NCBI GenBank assembly: GCA_037042915.1
Contig: CM073200.1
Coordinates: 868,001-932,000 of the forward strand
DNA length: 64,000 nt
Direction: 5' to 3'
Source of the DNA: Auricularia sp. M13
Lineage: Eukaryota > Basidiomycota > Agaricomycetes > Auriculariales > Auriculariaceae
The first letter of the stretch is position 1, and every line of letters starts with the position of its first letter. Shown here piece by piece: positions 45,702 to 58,100 of this stretch. Under the pieces are notes generated by a model, which saw only the letters and a list, made by a program, of their open reading frames with translations, had not been told where the DNA came from and made no database searches. A program made the position numbers and the translations under genes.

Positions 45702-46841
45702 TCACTGCGACTCCGCTTCGAAGCTCGCGAGCTCGTTATTGTTGTGCGCGATGCGCCAGCGTGACAACGGCAGGTCCTCGAGGAATTCCTGGAGGCCGTG
45801 AAGGTCCTGGGTGTCTCGTCTCGGATTGAAAAACATCAATCGGGAGAAGAAGCTCCTGCATCGCAACATCGCAGGGCCATGGCCCTGGACGGCGTGCAAA
45901 AGCGTCCACACTTCACCAGGACGGCCGCCGAACACCTCGAGCGTGGTTAGTGCGCGGCAGCGCACGATCGCCTGGGTGGATGCATCTGAGAGACGCATGA
46001 GCAATCACGACGAAAATGGGCAACAATAGACTGATGGCGACTCACTGAGCTGTTCAGGTAAGGGGCCGAGCCGCACGCGCAGCGTGCCAAGCTCGTGGCC
46101 GAAGACGTCCAGGCGGTCGTCCAGGACGTCAGGGGTCATCGTGTGCGGCGAGAAATCCAGCTCGTCGAGAATGAAATACTGGCGCTGGGAGACGGCCCAC
46201 TGCATGGAGCCCGCGAGTGGGTTGTCGTACGGCCCGCCCAGCGTGAGGCGCAGCCGGCACCGCTGGGCGAACGGCAACGGGGACGTGGTGCCTGGCGGCA
46301 GCATGCATATAAGGCTGGTCGACAGGCTGAGCGATTCCAGCCGGGGGAAGCGGCAGAGAAATGCGTTCAGTGCGACGTCGTCGTAGTCGCCTCCCTCGAG
46401 AGTCAGCGTCGTTACAGACGCAAACAGCCATCGCTCGATGTTCTCCATATCGTTAGCGCCCAGGTGCAAGTCCTGGATTGTCAGGCGCTCGAGCATTTTG
46501 AGCTGAGGCAGCAGCCTGAGTGTGCGCGTGGTCAAAGTGCGGTCCACGTCAAACTCGATGCAGCCCAACTCGACGGTGCGCGGCAGAGCCTCGTAGTAGC
46601 CGGGGAACTGGTCAAAGCTGTCCAGGAGGGCATAAGGATTATCCAGATTCGTCTTCATTTGCGAGAACGAGACACTGCGGAGGATCTTGGCCAGCGCTCT
46701 GGGCCGTAGCAGGCGACAGACGCGAGTAAGGCGAATGAGTTGACCGCGGCTGTCGTCTTCGAACGCGATGATGTCAATAATCTCGTCCCACAGCTCAGGT
46801 GGGAGGAGACACTGTGCGTAGGTAGGGGTCGTAGGTTGCAT
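45702..46841 (-). CDS. F-box/LRR protein
   Basis: Two exons, 46841-46046 and 45985-45702, with a 60-bp intron. The N-terminus carries an F-box of the LLPPELWDEIIDIIAF type followed by LTRVCRLLRPRALAKILRSV. The remaining residues form leucine-rich strands (LERLTIQDLHL, ASVTTLTLEGGDY, PRLESLSLSTSL) and end TTLEVFGGRPGEVW. Length about 358 residues, normal for this fungal family. Probably an SCF substrate adaptor; target unknown. No disruption seen. Confidence 0.75.
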
Positions 46842-47321
46842 GGCTGCGTTGCAGTTGCGGGAGGATGGCTAGGTCGTGGTGGAAATCGGGATGCGAATGG
46901 CGAATGTTTGCTTGCGGCCGGACGACTTTATAGGCGGAGGTTTGTTTGGTTTCAGACCGCTGGATCGTGGTTATCACTGCGTTTCACATCAAACTGGGTA
47001 CGATCGTGGCTTTGTTCCACCACGCCGGACTCTTCCGGAGGGGCCCGAAGGGCGGTTTGAGAATGAACCACGGTTATCTCTGCTGTAGAAAAGCTCTCGC
47101 GACAATGTTGCATAGGAACGTGAATTGATTGTCGTACGAAAAGAAACCAATGGCATGACACGAAGTGGATAACACTGAGCAAGGATTGCTTGCAAGAATG
47201 TGTATCCACACGGCACCTCAGGAGTGTTACAAGTACAGGACGTAAAATCTAACAATCTTTTCTTCGAATATTGGAAAACGCAGCCCACACGTTTCTCGGT
47301 GTGACCAAAGAAAAAATAACA
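46842..47321. other. intergenic; promoter side of the F-box gene
   Basis: No supported ORF. Lies between the F-box start (minus) and the 3' end of tRNA-Asp (minus). Confidence 0.4.
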
Positions 47322-47393
47322 CTTCCCTGCCGGGAGTCGAACCCGGGTTGCGCGCGTGACAGGCGCGTGTCTTAGCCGTTGGACCACAGAGAA
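47322..47393 (-). tRNA. tRNA-Asp (GTC), second copy
   Basis: Differs from the 39395-39466 copy at one base as read by eye: the first anticodon-loop position is C instead of T. Acceptor, D, anticodon and T arms are conserved, with the same A and B boxes. A T6 run follows on the minus strand as terminator. Confidence 0.95.
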
Positions 47394-47783
47394 TTGAAAT
47401 CTAAGTGGGCAATTTAATTTATCAGCACAATTTCTAATCACAGGTTCCCCGCCATTACGATTCTTACAGTGAAATGCGCCACAGGGGATCCAGCATGATT
47501 TAAGTGATATTTCAATGCGTCCTCAATAATAGTTGGTGAGAATTATAATCGATCTGACGTGAACACTTTGACGTTCTTCTGCCCGAGCAATTGTTCTAGT
47601 CGTGTCATAGCCATGCCCCTAGACGTTTTCCGATAAAGCGACATATTTAAGTGCATCGATGTTGCGCTCCTTTGCCGCCTGTCGCGCAAGGCGGTCCTCA
47701 CAAAACGCACAAGCCATGCACCGCGTTCGAGCACCGGGTCCGTAATATTGTCAATCGCTATTTTGTGCGAGACATGATTGAGT
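47394..47783. other. intergenic, no gene seen
   Basis: Upstream flank of the minus-strand tRNA and left flank of the foldback element. Short ORFs only. Confidence 0.4.
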
Positions 47784-47920
47784 CAAGCTCGTTCCCAGCA
47801 GACTACGCTTCGGTACGATGGCAAGCAAAGGACTCGCTGAGTCCTTTGCTTGCCATCGTACCGACGCTGAGTCCTTTGCTTGCCATCGTACCGAAGCGTA
47901 GTCTGCTGGGAACGAGCTTG
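47784..47920. mobile_element. 137-bp foldback element / MITE
   Basis: 52-bp perfect inverted repeats (47784-47835 and 47869-47920) around a 33-nt spacer, flanked by direct repeats TGATTGAGT (47775-47783 and 47921-47929; the tenth base C also repeats). The spacer holds a further partial copy of the arm (GAGTCCTTTGCTTGCC...), so the right arm's inner part is tandemly duplicated. A 9-10 bp duplication is typical of Mutator-like elements. No coding capacity. It ends 23 bp from the stop of the next gene. Confidence 0.75.
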
Positions 47921-47943
47921 TGATTGAGTCGGATAATATGTAA

Positions 47944-49503
47944 CTACGATACAGTGACGTTATCGTGTCCAAGTAAAAATCTAAGCCGCGCCACCACCCA
48001 GCTAGCTACCTCGAACTGGAACACTGTAATCTTCTCCAGCGGCTGAGCGTTACCTGCACCAGCATTACGGTGCTCCGCCAGCCTGACCAGCTGCGCGCCG
48101 TGATCAGAGCCCAAAGGGCGGACGACGAGATTCCGGAGACGGGGCCAGATAGGGTCCTCGCCGCAGAGCGAGTTCACGAGCGCCTGATCGTCCATAGTGT
48201 CGGTGAGAAGTTCGACCTCCTCTATCAGAGGTAGAAGATATAGTGCGGACAGGTCGTCCTCGTCGAGGTCGCCGTTAGTGAGGACTACCTTTCTGAGAGG
48301 TTGGCCTAACTTTGGCGTGACCTCGTGGAGCACATAAGGTGTGCAGTACAGCGAGGTAAGGCCGGGAAAGGTCAATAATTCGACACAAAAGGCAGAAGAT
48401 TGTTGCCAGCCGAGATGAAGGGTGTGGATGGGCAGCTTGACGGCTCGAGGTTCAGACTGTGGTGCGGAGGGTAACCTTGTGCTCACGAGGCACTCTATGC
48501 GAAGCGAAAGCTCCTGCAAAGCCGGACAAAGCGTGCACATGTCGAGAAAATGCGCTTCGTGCATTAACCCGAATCCCAAAGACAAGACGGTAAGAGACGG
48601 CAGACCAGGGTTTGGCAATCTGCAGAGGATGGGAAGGTGGTCCAGGCGTAGGCGGCGCAATTTCGGCGCCACTGGCAGGTACAGAGGCAGCGGGGCGTCC
48701 GGAGCTGGTAGCCAAGGCTCCTCATCTTCTTCATTATCCTGGTCGAGGCGGATGAACGCTTCCTCCAACCTGGGCGTAGGAAGTCGGAACAAGCCCATGG
48801 TCAGGAGGCGAAAATCGTCGCAATAGTCCCAGAAGACAGGCATATGGGAAGGGCGTTCTTTGTGTGGTATGTCTCCGTAGACTTCCAGCGTGCGTATGCG
48901 GCCGATCTCGCCGGCTAAAAGATCGTAGACGAGCCGTCGCTGCTGAACGGCAGGACCATATTTCTTCAGGACCTCCGCATTGCCTTCGATCACCACGGCG
49001 AGTGCTAGCGCACGCGAACGCTCGAGCAACAGGCGCAGGTGACCAGTGAACATTTTGTTGTTATCAGACTCTTCGAAGGGAGGGACTGCAATATACGTCC
49101 AGAGTTGAGGGGTGGCGAGAGCGACCTTGTTCCACCGTCTGCATACGAGACGTAAAGAGTCGGGCAGAGTCGCCAAATCCCAGTCGATACCACCGACAAT
49201 TCCTTCCGTGTGCCAGCGCAATTCGGGAATGGCGTACGAGGCGGCATGTTCGAAAATGATGGACAGGAGTTCGTCGGGCAGGCGAGCAGGGCCGCAAAAC
49301 CCGCGCCGCGCCTCTTTGATTGCGCGCTGGAGGCTGTCGCGACTCTGTGCCAGCGTAGACTTTTGCGTTTTTGCAGCGGCCAGCGCCAACTTGGCGTCTT
49401 CGAAAGCGCGTAGACATATCCGGTAACTATCCTCAGCGTCAGCAACCTCGCTGTTGATGCCGTTCAGCAGTGACTGCAGGCGCTGTAAATGTGTCGAGTC
49501 CAT
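47944..49503 (-). CDS. F-box/LRR protein with N-terminal coiled coil
   Basis: Single exon, 519 residues from ATG 49503 (MDSTHLQRLQSLLNGINSEV). Coiled coil about residues 1-60, then F-box RLPDELLSIIFEHAASYAIP with LRLVCRRWNKVALATPQLWTYIAV, then many leucine-rich strands (LRRLRLDHLPILCRLP, ALQELSLRIECL, RLRNLVVRPLG). Ends VVARLRFLLGHDNVTVS. Same layout as the tandem pseudogenes at 19.8-23.2 kb but intact. An upstream in-frame extension to 49584 is possible. Probable SCF adaptor. A foldback element lies directly beyond its stop codon. Confidence 0.8.
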   Translation of the reverse strand: MDSTHLQRLQSLLNGINSEVADAEDSYRICLRAFEDAKLALAAAKTQKSTLAQSRDSLQRAIKEARRGFCGPARLPDELLSIIFEHAASYAIPELRWHTEGIVGGIDWDLATLPDSLRLVCRRWNKVALATPQLWTYIAVPPFEESDNNKMFTGHLRLLLERSRALALAVVIEGNAEVLKKYGPAVQQRRLVYDLLAGEIGRIRTLEVYGDIPHKERPSHMPVFWDYCDDFRLLTMGLFRLPTPRLEEAFIRLDQDNEEDEEPWLPAPDAPLPLYLPVAPKLRRLRLDHLPILCRLPNPGLPSLTVLSLGFGLMHEAHFLDMCTLCPALQELSLRIECLVSTRLPSAPQSEPRAVKLPIHTLHLGWQQSSAFCVELLTFPGLTSLYCTPYVLHEVTPKLGQPLRKVVLTNGDLDEDDLSALYLLPLIEEVELLTDTMDDQALVNSLCGEDPIWPRLRNLVVRPLGSDHGAQLVRLAEHRNAGAGNAQPLEKITVFQFEVASWVVARLRFLLGHDNVTVS

Positions 49504-49699
49504 CGAGGTGTTGTGGTACGATGACGAACAAACGGGATTTCCCGTGGCGGACTTTGTGTCGCGTCTGCTTCCGCACCGGAGCAATTCCAGATTTCCCTGT
49601 CACACGCTCTCCACTACGCCAAGTCTTTATTTGCCTGGCACAAACAATGTACAAATGAAGCCTCGATCAAGCAGACTTCGAGATTTTTTCCAGGGCATC

Positions 49700-52482
49700 T
49701 CAGAACAAGCGGATGGCGTCGAGGACGACGTTGGGAGACCTGAAAACAGATCAGCCCCGAAGGAGCGCAGACCTCGGGTCAAACACACAGGAAATTGTCT
49801 CCAGAGGAGCCTGACGCGACGTTGATAGTCAGCGTATTGACCGTGGACCCTGTGTTCAGTGTGCCGCTCGCTGGACGCCTGGTCAGTACCACAGTGCGTC
49901 GCGACTGCAGTACTTACGGATGCTAAATGTGTAACGAATGTTCTGCATCATGTGTTATCAGGTTTAATATATGGATACTCAGTACCCGGACGTACGTTTC
50001 CTCTCCAAGTGCCGCGGGTGACGCCACGGCTGTCCGGCTGCGAGGGTACGGCGGGGGTCGCGCTGGTCCAATTGTTCACTGTTACGACGGGGCGCCCGCC
50101 AGCAAAGGCGAGGGTGGTGCCAATTTCGAGGGTCCGCGCCCCACCTTGGCCCTGGGAGATGTGAGCGTCTGGAAATATACTTAGTATAGACTCAGTACAT
50201 ACCGAAGCGAGGGAGAAGCGGATAACGAGAGGTCCAACTGCCTGCAGAAAGGTCAGATATCAGCCCCTCCACCGTGCCATTTGATGAGTCCTACCTTGAA
50301 AATAGCCTGTGAAGGATCGTCCTTAAGCATCGCACTAGAAGGCGCTGGGGGAACACGCGTACCATCGGGACAAAGCCGTCTCCTTGCTGGCCAACCGTGA
50401 TTGTGCGCGGCCACTCATGCATGCGCGAGTCGCTCGGACTGAAAACGATTTACATTCTCATATGGTAATGAATAGAAATCACTCACTGCATAGTCTCAAT
50501 CATGCTAAACACAGAATCCCCTCGTCAGAAAGGCATTCTACGAGCGAAAATTCAAGTACTCGGCGTTCAGGAAACCACTGGGAGTGCCATCAAATTCGCC
50601 GTACTGCCAGATAGCAGTGACGTTCGTCTCGGTAGAATGGGCATTCTGACCCGAGTTCGTCGAGCCCGCTGAGACGGTGACAGACTGGGTGCCGACTTCG
50701 AGCTGGTTCTTATATAACGTCTGGGTGTAGGTTCCGGGAATCATGGCCGGTGAGAAGAAGTTGCCGTTGGACTCTGCAGTTGCCCTGAATGTCGTGAGCA
50801 ACAGCCTGAGAATAGACCGAGAATGTCATACCAGTACTGGTTGGCACTGTTCTTCCAGCCGATGAACGTTTGGCTCGCGAAATTGGAGGGAATGCCGATC
50901 GCCTTGCCGCTGACGAAACCGCGCCCGCTGTTGGCAACGTAGCCCGACGGGTTGATGCTATCCCAGAACGAGGTGTCTTGCGCGCGAGTAAACATTTGAA
51001 GTCAGTAGGTCTTGGATTGTCAACTCACCGAAGGTGCCTGGGGTGCCGCCGGTCGTGAACTGGAGCAGCGTTCAGGGCCGAGGATCATTCGACAAGACTC
51101 CACGGCGTACCCAAAGAGCGTAAGGGCCGTGCAGACCCTGGCGGAAAGCTGAGAGAGGGTCAGTTGAGCGAGGTGACGAGCGTAATACGATGTACACTCG
51201 GTCTGTGTATGTCCGGAGTTCTGGACTGCGGGTTAGTTTCTTAGGAAAACATATTCAACCCATTGCTGACCATGTCTGTAGGAGTAATGAGATTTAAGAT
51301 ACGCGCGTGTTTGAACCGTTACTCACAGAAGTAAAGCTCGTTCTGATCACCTGCAAGCTCGTCATCAGATTCGAATCCCCACAGACAGTCCTACGAATAC
51401 CATTCTGGTTGTTGATGTCCCTGTACGTCGCGCTCAGCGCGATCGTAGTATTTATTGCTCAGTACACACCTGAAGAAAGGTCCTCCGCTGGATTTCTCAT
51501 ATCCCACACCGGGAATGATCATGAACACTCCTGGATAATGTGTTAGCGGTGGCGACCACCAAGCTGTGGGGACGGCCCACCAATGCCGCTTCCAGTCACA
51601 CCGTGAACTTGGTCCCTGATGAATGGAACGGACGAATAGACTGTCCCGAGGTCAAGACATGCGACGCGAGCAGATACATATCTATATACTCACATTTAGA
51701 GCGCGTCTGACTTCCGACCTGGAAGACGTCAGAGCCCTCAATCGCGGTTCCGCCCTTGATGTTGCTCTGCGTGGGTCCCCCAGGGACCGTCGCAGCATTG
51801 AGACGCGCGATAAAACGCAGCTCGCCGACGGACGGCTCGGCCGATGTGCTGTAATGACAGTTACCGCTGCAGCCCTACATATTGTACGGGACTGCGGGAG
51901 AACGCTTACAAGGTCGCCATGTGGATAGCCGGGTCCCCGCTTTTGGCCACATAGTATCTGACATGCGGCCGCGCGTGAGAATGAGTAAACGGGTGCACAG
52001 GAGGCGCGTTGACGAACTGGGTGAGCGTGTTCGTTGTGCACGTGATCTTGATAATGGAGCCGCTCTGCGAGATGGAGCAGCTGGCACCGATGCCGGAAGA
52101 CTGGCGTCATGGTCAACCCAGACCAGCTCCGCCACGTCTGGTTGCGCCTCGCGTACAATTTGGCTATGCTTGCTCCCGTCTTGTGCCTAACATAAACGCG
52201 GCATCGGCGGCAAATCGCGATACGTGCAATTTTGGGCGGCGCACCTGCTTGCCGTTGAAGTTCAGCGAGGTGATGTCGCCATTGCTCTTGTCGACTGTCA
52301 TAGCGAGCATGTCTAGGTCAACAAGGGCTGAAACGCGTCGATGCACGCCAAAACGGACCCGTGAAGACCAAGCCGGCGCCGGTGTCGACGTTGAGCGAGT
52401 TGCCAGAGGTGTTAAAGCCAAAGGCAGCCCAGACGGGCGCCAACGAGAGGGACGCAGCAAGCAGGGTACGAAGCAGAGTCAT
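49700..52482 (-). CDS. rhamnogalacturonan lyase, PL4 family, secreted
   Basis: Cleaves the rhamnogalacturonan-I backbone of pectin outside the cell. Start 52482 with a clear signal peptide ([16 protein letters not shown], cleavage near VWA-AF). The first mature segment, [18 protein letters not shown] and [19 protein letters not shown], is the PL4 N-terminal beta-sandwich. Further exons: [21 protein letters not shown] (about 50970-50910), [21 protein letters not shown] (FnIII-like, about 50745) and [19 protein letters not shown] (about 50615). The C-terminal CBM-like part has [19 protein letters not shown] and [14 protein letters not shown], ending at 49700. At least ten small introns; exact edges between 51000 and 52200 were not all resolved. 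Points to plant-litter decay. Confidence 0.85.
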
Positions 52483-53231
52483 GTCTGGGGTGCGCGTGGA
52501 GCGGCGAAAGCGCCAGCACACCAGGCCAATTTATACCGCCCAGTCAATGTGATCATCCAAACATCCCAGATCTCTGCGAGTATACATTTTGCTCTGTCGG
52601 CGAATAAAGAAGACGCGCGGTACAATGTGCTGGTTCAGCCCGAAATGAGTTCGGCGAAATACGTTGGAGCGGGAGGTCGCCAACCGTGTCCGGGCCGTTG
52701 CCGCCATCGGCAACGTGACCTAGAAAGGTGCAACCGCGGTCCGCCACGCTGTGAGCCTTCTCACATTTTGAAATTGTATTGTTCAGCTTGTACTACACAA
52801 GAAAAGCGTTACGGTTCGTGGAGATGGGGAAATCGATCATCACTGGCACGCTCTTCAGCACTGTAAACTTGTAGGAGCATGACCAAGTGTACCGTACTAG
52901 CTTGAAATTTTTAACAAGCAGCATCCCTTCCTGTTTCTCCGCAGGTGCATTGCGATGATGCTCAACTGCGACGCATGACAGAGGAGCAAGATCCTTTGCT
53001 TCGTGATCGGAAGGTTTGGCGGACCGTCGGTGCTGCCGCGCCTTGCAGGCAGCTTCGACAACCACATGTGCATCATTTTAGCTTTTGCACCTGTCTCTTT
53101 AGCGGACGGTAATAGCTACATAGTTTAGGTTTCTGCAGAAATGATGAGAGTTGCAGTAACGGAATTTTAGAAGCTTGCGCAGGAATGCAACGAGTGTATT
53201 TCTTGATTGAGTTGAGGTTACAGGATTTCAA
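52483..53231. other. intergenic, no gene seen
   Basis: Promoter side of the PL4 gene and 3' flank of the hydrolase gene. No supported ORF. Confidence 0.4.
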
Positions 53232-54477
53232 TCAGAAGCCATGACGCTCCAGCCACGAGACGACGGTCTCGAAGAACTCCGGAGCGATGTAGTGCAGATT
53301 CAAGTCGTGTCCCGAGTTCTCGATCACAGCTAGCCACATCGATCAAAACCAACAACGTCTGAAATATCGGATAACCAGACTCACCGGTTTCAAAGGTGCT
53401 GGCATTCGGATACACCTTGGCCTCTTCCTTGATGTTGTCGCATGCCGGCGGGATGCACACGTAGGCGTCGTCGAGTCCGTTCACCACGAAAACGTGGCCG
53501 CGGAAGCGCGGCACGGGCTTGACGAACTCCGGAATGGTGACCCACTCGCCCTGTGAGACCAGGTCCTTGTGCGCCTCGTCATACGCGAGCACCTCGGGGT
53601 CGAACGTGCCGTCGGGCCCGTACCACGCGCCGCGCGAGTCGCGGCTGGAGTCCGTCGTCGTGAGATAGCCCGCAGGCAGACCCGCGAAGCGCGGAATGTT
53701 GGCGTCTCTGGCGGGGATGCCGTGGAAGACCGTGGGCGCGGCGATGACATGACCGTACTGTTCGAAGGAGACGGTGAGTCACGATGGCATTGGACAGGGC
53801 GAGTGAGAGGGCCATACTCCAGTCAGGACCGCGCCATCAAGCACCTCTGGATCTTGATTGAGGACGCCGTTGAGGATGCAGCTGGAAAGCGAGTGGCCGA
53901 GGCCGACGAGTTTCGTGTAGCGCTTCCCCGCGGAGCCGGGAATGCCGCCCTCGCGCGCGAGTTTCGCGATTTCAATTTCAGCCGCAACTTGCAGCCCAAC
54001 CTGGAGGACCTTCTCAGGGTCGGGATGGTCGCTGAGACCGGAGCCTATACCGGGGTTGGGTCAATATTAACGTGGCAACAATAACAGAAAAGAAAACAGT
54101 GAGATACAAAAGAAAACAGTGAGATTCCGAAGCTCAGTACACTTACCGATCCGCGCGACGTTCAGAACCGCAAAGCCGCGCGCGTTCGCATAGCGCACGA
54201 AGCTGTTCGTCTCGGGCTTGAAGGGGAAGTTCCAGTACTCGGTGCCATACGAGGACCCGGGAAGCGTGATGAGCAGCGTGTCGTCGTGCGTCGCGATCGA
54301 TGTCGTCGGCGCGCAGAACTGCACCTGGACGTTGAACGTGCCTGAGACGGGGTACGTCGTGTTGAAGCTCGGGTCGCTGAGATCGAAGTTTGTCGCAGAG
54401 AGTTGCAGCGGGACGAGTGTGTCCACGCAACCTGCCGCCACTGCGAGTGCCACTGGAGCGATTTGCGCTTGGAGCAT
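53232..54477 (-). CDS. secreted alpha/beta hydrolase
   Basis: Start 54477 with a short signal peptide (MLQAQIAPVALAVAAG). Body: LLITLPGSSYGTEYWNFPF (oxyanion side), ARGFAVLNVARIG, then GVGSGLSDHPDP; the nucleophile elbow is GLGHSLSS (about 53895). Later exons give PVPRFRGHVFVVNGLDDAYVC (acid strand, Asp) and SGHDLNLHY (catalytic His, about 53310), ending WLERHGF at 53232. Three or four introns. The Ser-Asp-His triad is complete. Family members in mushrooms are annotated only as alpha/beta hydrolases; an esterase is likely but the substrate is unknown. Tandem to the PL4 lyase in the same direction. Confidence 0.8.
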
Positions 54478-55150
54478 TGTGTTTGTCAAGCCTGCGAGTG
54501 ATACGGTGCTGAGAACTCAAGTGTTGTTTCTTCTCTGTTCTCCGTGGCGGCATTTTATATGACGTGAGGGCCTACATACGACGCGGAGGAAGGGCGGAGG
54601 ATTAGTGATCATTTACGCTGTGTTTCGACGTGGATCAGTCAATCATACTTGGATGGAAGCAGATCGATCGCCCCGAATACGAGCGCCACCGCTGCGTACT
54701 GCGGGATGTATCGCCGACACTGCGGCCAGTTCTCCGAGCTATAACTCCCACTGCTACTACCTTGCTTATTAATACTCGATCCATGTTTCAGAGAGAAAGC
54801 CAGTCGAACAGGTTGACAAGAATGGCATGAGAACGAAGTCCGGCGGTCCCTACTACAGTCTCAGCTCTCCAAGTTCAGTGAATTGGCTATGCTAGACTGT
54901 TCGTCAGATAGTCGATTTGCAATCATTTCTCACGGATATTTTATCCAATATTTGTACATGGAGTGATATGTAACGAATAGACATATGGAGAGGAGCTGCG
55001 TTTCCCACTCCGATGAGTATTCGTGCTCACCAGGTCGGTGGCGCGGAAGAAAACACGCGTAGTCATGTAAGCGCCCGTGTCCGCTCCTTGCCTCGCCTCG
55101 CGCAAATTTGCTTTCGGCTCTCTGAACGCCACATTTCTCTACATCACTGT
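54478..55150. other. divergent intergenic region
   Basis: Holds the promoters of the hydrolase (minus) and of the F-box/zinc-finger gene (plus). No supported ORF. Confidence 0.4.
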
Positions 55151-58100
55151 ATGGCGCAACGCTTGCAGGTCGATAGTGATGACGAGATTGTCATGGTCGA
55201 CAAGGACGGCGCCCCAATCGCTGCGGCAACTTATTCAGCGAAAACGCGGCGCGCGGGCGCCATTGGACGCGATCGTAAGGCTACGACGCTCTTGACCCTG
55301 TTCAGAACGAATGAGCCACGCTTTCTACGCGCGGTACGCCAACACCAGTCGTTTATACTGTAGGATATCTACTAACGAGCGCGGCTGTCGTGCAGCTTTT
55401 AGCGCCAGTTCTTCCGGCCGACCTCGTCTCGCTCTGCCTCGCGTTTGGCACCGTCAATGCCATTCTCCAAGCTAGTGGCGCAGCGGATATATGGAAACGC
55501 GTGCGGCATAATATGCCAGGCCCACGCGCGCCGCCATGCCCGGACTCGATGTCCGAAATGGAGTATACAAGTCTGCTTTTCGTGCGGAAATGCCAGGTGC
55601 GCCTCGATAGCTTCATTTCGCGAACTTCTTTTGCTCATACATTGACTAGCATTGCGGTAAACCAACGTCTCGCGACATTGACTGGGGTCTCCGCCTGCGT
55701 TTCTGCGCCGCATGCCAGACTGAGCACGTCAAGGGAGCCCGTTTCGTAAATACCCTAGGGGAAGTGAGCGAGGACGTCCTGAAGCTCGTTACTTGCAGTA
55801 AATGTGCGTGGAGTGGCGACTGGTTGCTGTGAAGCTGTCGTCTCACCTCATTCACTTTAATAGCGGCCGGGAAGAACGCCAAGAATTATTGGGCGCCAGA
55901 GGTCTTGTCGGTGCACCGGGAGCTCATGCGCTTGGACGCCGAGGTAGAAAACGGAGACGACGACAGCAGAAAGAAGCGCAAGAGGTTTATCAAGGTTCGG
56001 CAAAAATACGTCGAAGAGGTCCTGGCAGTGAGTTCTGTTTGCGCCAGTCGAGTTCTCCTTCTAAATAATTGAAGTTCGTGCCGCTCGGTGAAGACGTTCG
56101 TACCTTCCGTACGTTAGTACTTTTCGATGGCTCTGATGGCCAGTCTTGCAGTGGCAAAATGAGTTCAAGAAGGCGCAGAAAGCGGGCGAGGGTGCGACGC
56201 AGACAGAGTTACGGAAACGGTACGCGCGCGGACCTAGCTCACATTCTCGAGCATATCTCACTATAATTCTTTCAAGTATCGTGGCTAAAATTGTGGACCT
56301 TGGATATCGCGCGGAGATAGTCGAAGCAGAGCTGCCAGCCAATCTCAGCGATGGTGTTCTCACAGGCACGGGTATTGGTGAGCTCACTTCGGATGATGGG
56401 AGCTTAGCAACAAACCAGCTTACCTCCCCCAGCCTGGACCCGGTTCATGAAGAAGTTTCAACCCAAGCTCGACGAAGTGCGCAACACGCTCAGCATCAAA
56501 GTCGCCTTGTTGCACGAGCACTACCGCGCATTCCTCGGCGGCCACATACCGCGGGACTGGGAGGCCCTTGTCCCATTCGGCGACATCTCACGCATCCCAG
56601 AAGTCCAGGCGCGCTTGAAAGGTGCGGACGACGAGCAGGTGGCGGCCCTCGCGAAGAACATCACCTCGATAGTCGATCGGTGGCGGGCGGGCGTGGAGCG
56701 CCAGCTGCTCGACCTCTTGCCCGCGGGTAGTCGACCAGCTGATGCTGCATCCCTCCGCCTCGCGACGTCGGTCTTTGTCCGCGGAGACGAGCCTACGCCC
56801 CAGACGTACCCCCGCATGCTGCTCGGCTCGCATCTCAAGGTGATCGAGTTTGGCCCGCTGCTCTACGCCACGAAGCAAGGGCCGTGGACGGTCGACGGGC
56901 TGCGGTATGACGCCCTCGGCGCTCGCGTCGTCAAGGATTATTGCAGGTATTCGGGCATCGAGGTGACGCGCGCGACCAGTGCCGAGTTGGATGAATGCCC
57001 AGTCAGACTCCAGTGCACTTTATGCGACGATGAGTGGCCGCTGGTGTTCAACTGGCGACATGCTGTCCGTCGTATTCCGCTGCTCTTGTTGGCAGAATCG
57101 ACTCATCCTCCGGGTAGATCGAACATGCTCATCGCTACCACGTCGACGATGACGGTCGACCGCCTTCCAACCTGTGGCGCACGTCGTCCGTGGCGACAGA
57201 ACGTCAGGTGCAAGTGTTGGAGGACGACGCAGAGGTGTGGGTCTGCTGCCTTTGTCCTGCGGCAAGCCAGGGACTACACACAAAAAAGAACGTCAAGAAC
57301 CACTTGGAGCAAAGGTACTTGGCATCGCCTTCCCCAAACTTTGTGCATCGCTCACCATCCCTGAACTCCCCGCCAGACATCACGTTGCTGAAACCGTAAA
57401 GGGCAAAGACTATCGGAGGGCCTTTACAGCACCGCTGCAGCCTCCCATGACTGTGCTCGGTGTCCATAGCACGTATGAGGATCGAGGTGGGGCTGAGAAG
57501 TCTTTCAAGTGTCGACATTGCCCTCGCAAAGCGGATCTCCGTTCGATGCTTGCGCATTTGAAGGACGAGTGCGCTGTCATATTTATCCATCCGCAACGAA
57601 CTTACCTGTATAAATAGACATTCCATCAAACTGAAAGAAGATTCTGCCCCACGGAGACTGCAAACGCTACCTCCGCAACGGCTCTCCGATGCGGAAAGAC
57701 ACACTCCACGAACTTCGTCGCCCAACCGCCCCGGTACAAATGAGCACTCATCTGCGCGCAAATCCGCCTCCCGTCAGCCGATTAAAGAAGAGGTCATTTC
57801 TCCAAGGCGAGCTAGGCCTGCTGGCTCCAGCGTTGCGCCCGTGTCGGAAGATGACGTGCCTTTGCGTGCCCTGAAGCGCGTTGGCCCCGCGAAGCCAGCT
57901 TCATCCTCTAAGCCTGTGTCATCTGCGAGCACGACGCCGGCACCTCGGCCTCCAGACTCTTCCCAGAAGGAGATCACCGCCCTCGATCTATCCAGCAGCA
58001 GCAGCGACTCGGAGGACGACCCGACGTCCACTACTGTCAGGCGTTTAGGAACTGCCGGCAGCCGCAGCGAGCGTCCTTCTGCGGTATGTCCACCCCCACC

